From NCBI GenBank assembly GCA_036505015.1, contig DASXUC010000160.1, forward strand, positions 1-23,216: a stretch of 23,216 nucleotides of DNA. The letters are read 5' to 3'. A program made the translations under genes and the position numbers. This DNA is from DASXUC01 sp036505015 (GTDB lineage: Bacteria > Sysuimicrobiota > Sysuimicrobiia > Sysuimicrobiales > Kaftiobacteriaceae). The notes under the pieces are model-generated. The model saw only the letters and a list, made by a program, of their open reading frames with translations, made no database searches and was not told the origin of the DNA. Of this stretch, positions 21,545-23,216 are shown piece after piece; position 1 is the first letter of the stretch; every line of letters begins with the position of its first letter.

Positions 21545-23216
21545 ATGCGAGACGAAGCCCAAGCGATCATCATCGGCGGCGGCGTCGCCGGCTGCAGCAT
21601 TGCGTACCACCTTACGAAGATGGGCTGGCGGGATATCGTGCTCCTCGAGCGCGGCCAGCTCACCGGCGGATCGACGCACCGGGCCGCGGGGCTGATCGGT
21701 CAGCTGCGCGGAACGTACAACCTGACGCGGATGATCATGTACAGCGTCGAGCTGTACGGCCGCCTCCGCGAGGAAACCGGCCTTGATCCGGACTGGCGGC
21801 AGGTGGGCAGCCTGCGGCTGGCCAGCAGCACGCTGCGCATGGAGGAGATCCGCCGGCTGGCGGCCCAGGCCAAGGCGTTCGGCCTGGAGGTGGAACTGCT
21901 GACGCCGCAAGACGCCGTCGCACTGTGTCCGGTGATCAGCGACCGCGACCTCGTCGGCGGAGCCTACATCCCCACCGACGGCCGCATCGATCCCAGCGGG
22001 CTCGCCTACGCGCTCGCCCACGCCGCCCGGGCGGGAGGCTGCGAGATCCACACGCAGACGAACGTCACGGGCATCGACGTGCGCAACGGACGGGTGCACG
22101 CGGTGAGGACGACGCAGGGCACCGTGCGCGCGCCCGTGATCGTCAGCGCCGCCGGCGTGTGGTCCTGGCACCTCGGGAAGATGATCGGCGTCACGATTCC
22201 CATCGTCCCGATCCAGCACCAGTACATGGTGACGGTCCCGTTCGACGTGCCGCGAGACCTGCCGACCCTGCGTGATCAGGATCTCCGCATCTACGCGCGC
22301 GAGGAGGTCGGCGGGCTGATCGTGGGCGGGTATGAAGGGAATCCCATTCCCTGCGGGCCGCCGCCCATTCCCCCCGAACTGGACGCGGCCAGGATGACCG
22401 CCAACTGGGATCACTTCGAGCCGCTGGCGAGAAACGCCGCCGTCCGCATCCCCGGCCTCGAGCAGGCGGGCATCCGCCGGCTGATGGTCGGGCCGGAGGT
22501 GTTCACGCCCGACGGGGACTTCCTGCTGGGCGAGTCAGCGGACGTACAGGGGTTCTTCATCGCCGGCGGCACGCCGGGGATCGCCGCGGCCGGCGGGGTA
22601 GGCAAGGCGATGGCGGAGTGGATCGTGGAAGGCCGGCCCACCCTCGACCTGTGGCGCGCGGACGTCCGGCGCTTCGGGGACCAGTACGCGGACCGTGGGG
22701 TCACCGTTGCCCGCGCGACCGAGGTGTATGCCCGTAACTACACGGTGCACCTTCCGCTGGAGGAATTCGAATCGGCCCGGCCGCTGCGCACGAGCGCCCC
22801 GTACCCCCGCCTGGTCGCGCTGGGTGCGGTGCTCGGAGAGAAGGCGGGATGGGAGCGGCCGAACTGGTTTGCGACCAACGAGGGGGAGCACCCCGCGGGG
22901 CCGGTGCCCGAGGGATGGATCCGGCACAACTGGTCTCCGGCGATCTCCGCCGAACATACGGCCACGCGCGCGGGCGCGGGGATCTTTGATTTTTCTTCGT
23001 TCAGCAAGTTCGAAGTGGACGGGCCGGGGGCGCTGGCGTCGCTGCAGTGGATCACCGACAACGACCTGGACAAACCCGCCGGGACCGTCACCTACACGCA
23101 GATGCTCAACCGCCGCGGGGGGATCGAGTGCGATCTGACCATCACGCGCCTGGCCGCGGATCGCTTCTTCATCGTCACCGGCAGCGCGTTCGGCGTGCAC
23201 GACTTCGCCTGGATCC
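21545..23216 (+). CDS. FAD oxidoreductase-GcvT protein (dimethylglycine/sarcosine dehydrogenase type), partial
   Basis: The gene starts here and runs off the window end: 557 codons are visible, while the family is usually about 800 residues. Residues 1 to about 370 form a DAO-type FAD domain with IIIGGGVAGCS (GxGxxG, 11-16) and Glu35 for the ribose. A linking FAO_M-like segment follows, and from about 437 a GcvT domain begins (GIFDFSSFSKFEVDGPG). Such enzymes oxidise N-methyl groups of dimethylglycine, sarcosine or similar compounds and pass the carbon to tetrahydrofolate. The flavin-attachment motif, usually STWHAAG, reads STHRAAG, so the His is one place early and Arg takes its usual place. 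GTGAGG (21535-21540) lies 4 nt before the ATG. It is divergent from the GcvT/DmdA-like operon and probably co-regulated with it. Confidence 0.92.
   Translation, partial: MRDEAQAIIIGGGVAGCSIAYHLTKMGWRDIVLLERGQLTGGSTHRAAGLIGQLRGTYNLTRMIMYSVELYGRLREETGLDPDWRQVGSLRLASSTLRMEEIRRLAAQAKAFGLEVELLTPQDAVALCPVISDRDLVGGAYIPTDGRIDPSGLAYALAHAARAGGCEIHTQTNVTGIDVRNGRVHAVRTTQGTVRAPVIVSAAGVWSWHLGKMIGVTIPIVPIQHQYMVTVPFDVPRDLPTLRDQDLRIYAREEVGGLIVGGYEGNPIPCGPPPIPPELDAARMTANWDHFEPLARNAAVRIPGLEQAGIRRLMVGPEVFTPDGDFLLGESADVQGFFIAGGTPGIAAAGGVGKAMAEWIVEGRPTLDLWRADVRRFGDQYADRGVTVARATEVYARNYTVHLPLEEFESARPLRTSAPYPRLVALGAVLGEKAGWERPNWFATNEGEHPAGPVPEGWIRHNWSPAISAEHTATRAGAGIFDFSSFSKFEVDGPGALASLQWITDNDLDKPAGTVTYTQMLNRRGGIECDLTITRLAADRFFIVTGSAFGVHDFAWI

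Overview
This is a high-GC bacterial chromosome segment with short intergenic gaps, many start/stop overlaps and frequent GTG starts. Protein families point to a free-living, metabolically versatile soil or sediment bacterium, for example Chloroflexota, Rokubacteria or a related uncultured high-GC lineage. No marker gene is present, so the taxon is a guess. I see no rRNA, tRNA, CRISPR array, transposase or phage gene. The window begins in about 700 bases of apparently non-coding DNA with one strong hairpin, and ends inside a flavoprotein gene.

Layout: (1) 1-717, non-coding. (2) 718-1306, a small secreted proline-rich membrane protein, a lysine/arginine-rich DUF6496-type protein and a terminator-like hairpin. 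(3) 1335-4871, an O-methyltransferase and, 12 nt later, a 960-residue regulator (cyclase-like, NB-ARC-type ATPase, repeat region, LuxR helix-turn-helix). (4) 5022-5438, an exported cupin behind a leader that can fold into a long stem. (5) 5588-9243, a coupled trio: alpha/beta hydrolase, NodB-type deacetylase, and a fusion of a second alpha/beta hydrolase (Cys at the nucleophile position) to a GT1/GT28-like glycosyltransferase. (6) 9370-17489, a long operon: ABC importer (binding protein, two permeases, ATPase), two tandem choline-kinase-like phosphotransferases, an SDR dehydrogenase and an aldehyde dehydrogenase. (7) 21418-17467 on the minus strand: DmdA/GcvT-like methyltransferase, MFS transporter, and a MetF-type reductase with a MetV-like zinc domain. 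(8) 21545 to the window end, a divergent dimethylglycine/sarcosine dehydrogenase-type flavoprotein.

Regions 6 to 8 look like one catabolic island. Binding protein and permeases would import a small, probably methylated or amino-alcohol solute; the kinases would trap or activate it; SDR and aldehyde dehydrogenase would oxidise the carbon skeleton; the flavoprotein and the GcvT/DmdA-like enzyme would move methyl groups to tetrahydrofolate; the MetF/MetV-type reductase would interconvert methyl- and methylene-THF. The families are clear, but the substrate is inferred. The divergent promoter region between 7 and 8 carries three palindromes that look like operators.

The main candidates for undescribed biology are the kinase/importer/one-carbon island, the hydrolase-deacetylase-hydrolase/glycosyltransferase operon, and several RNA or DNA structures at gene boundaries (503-533, 1266-1306, 4889-4956, 10499-10531, 13306-13350, 21458-21515).
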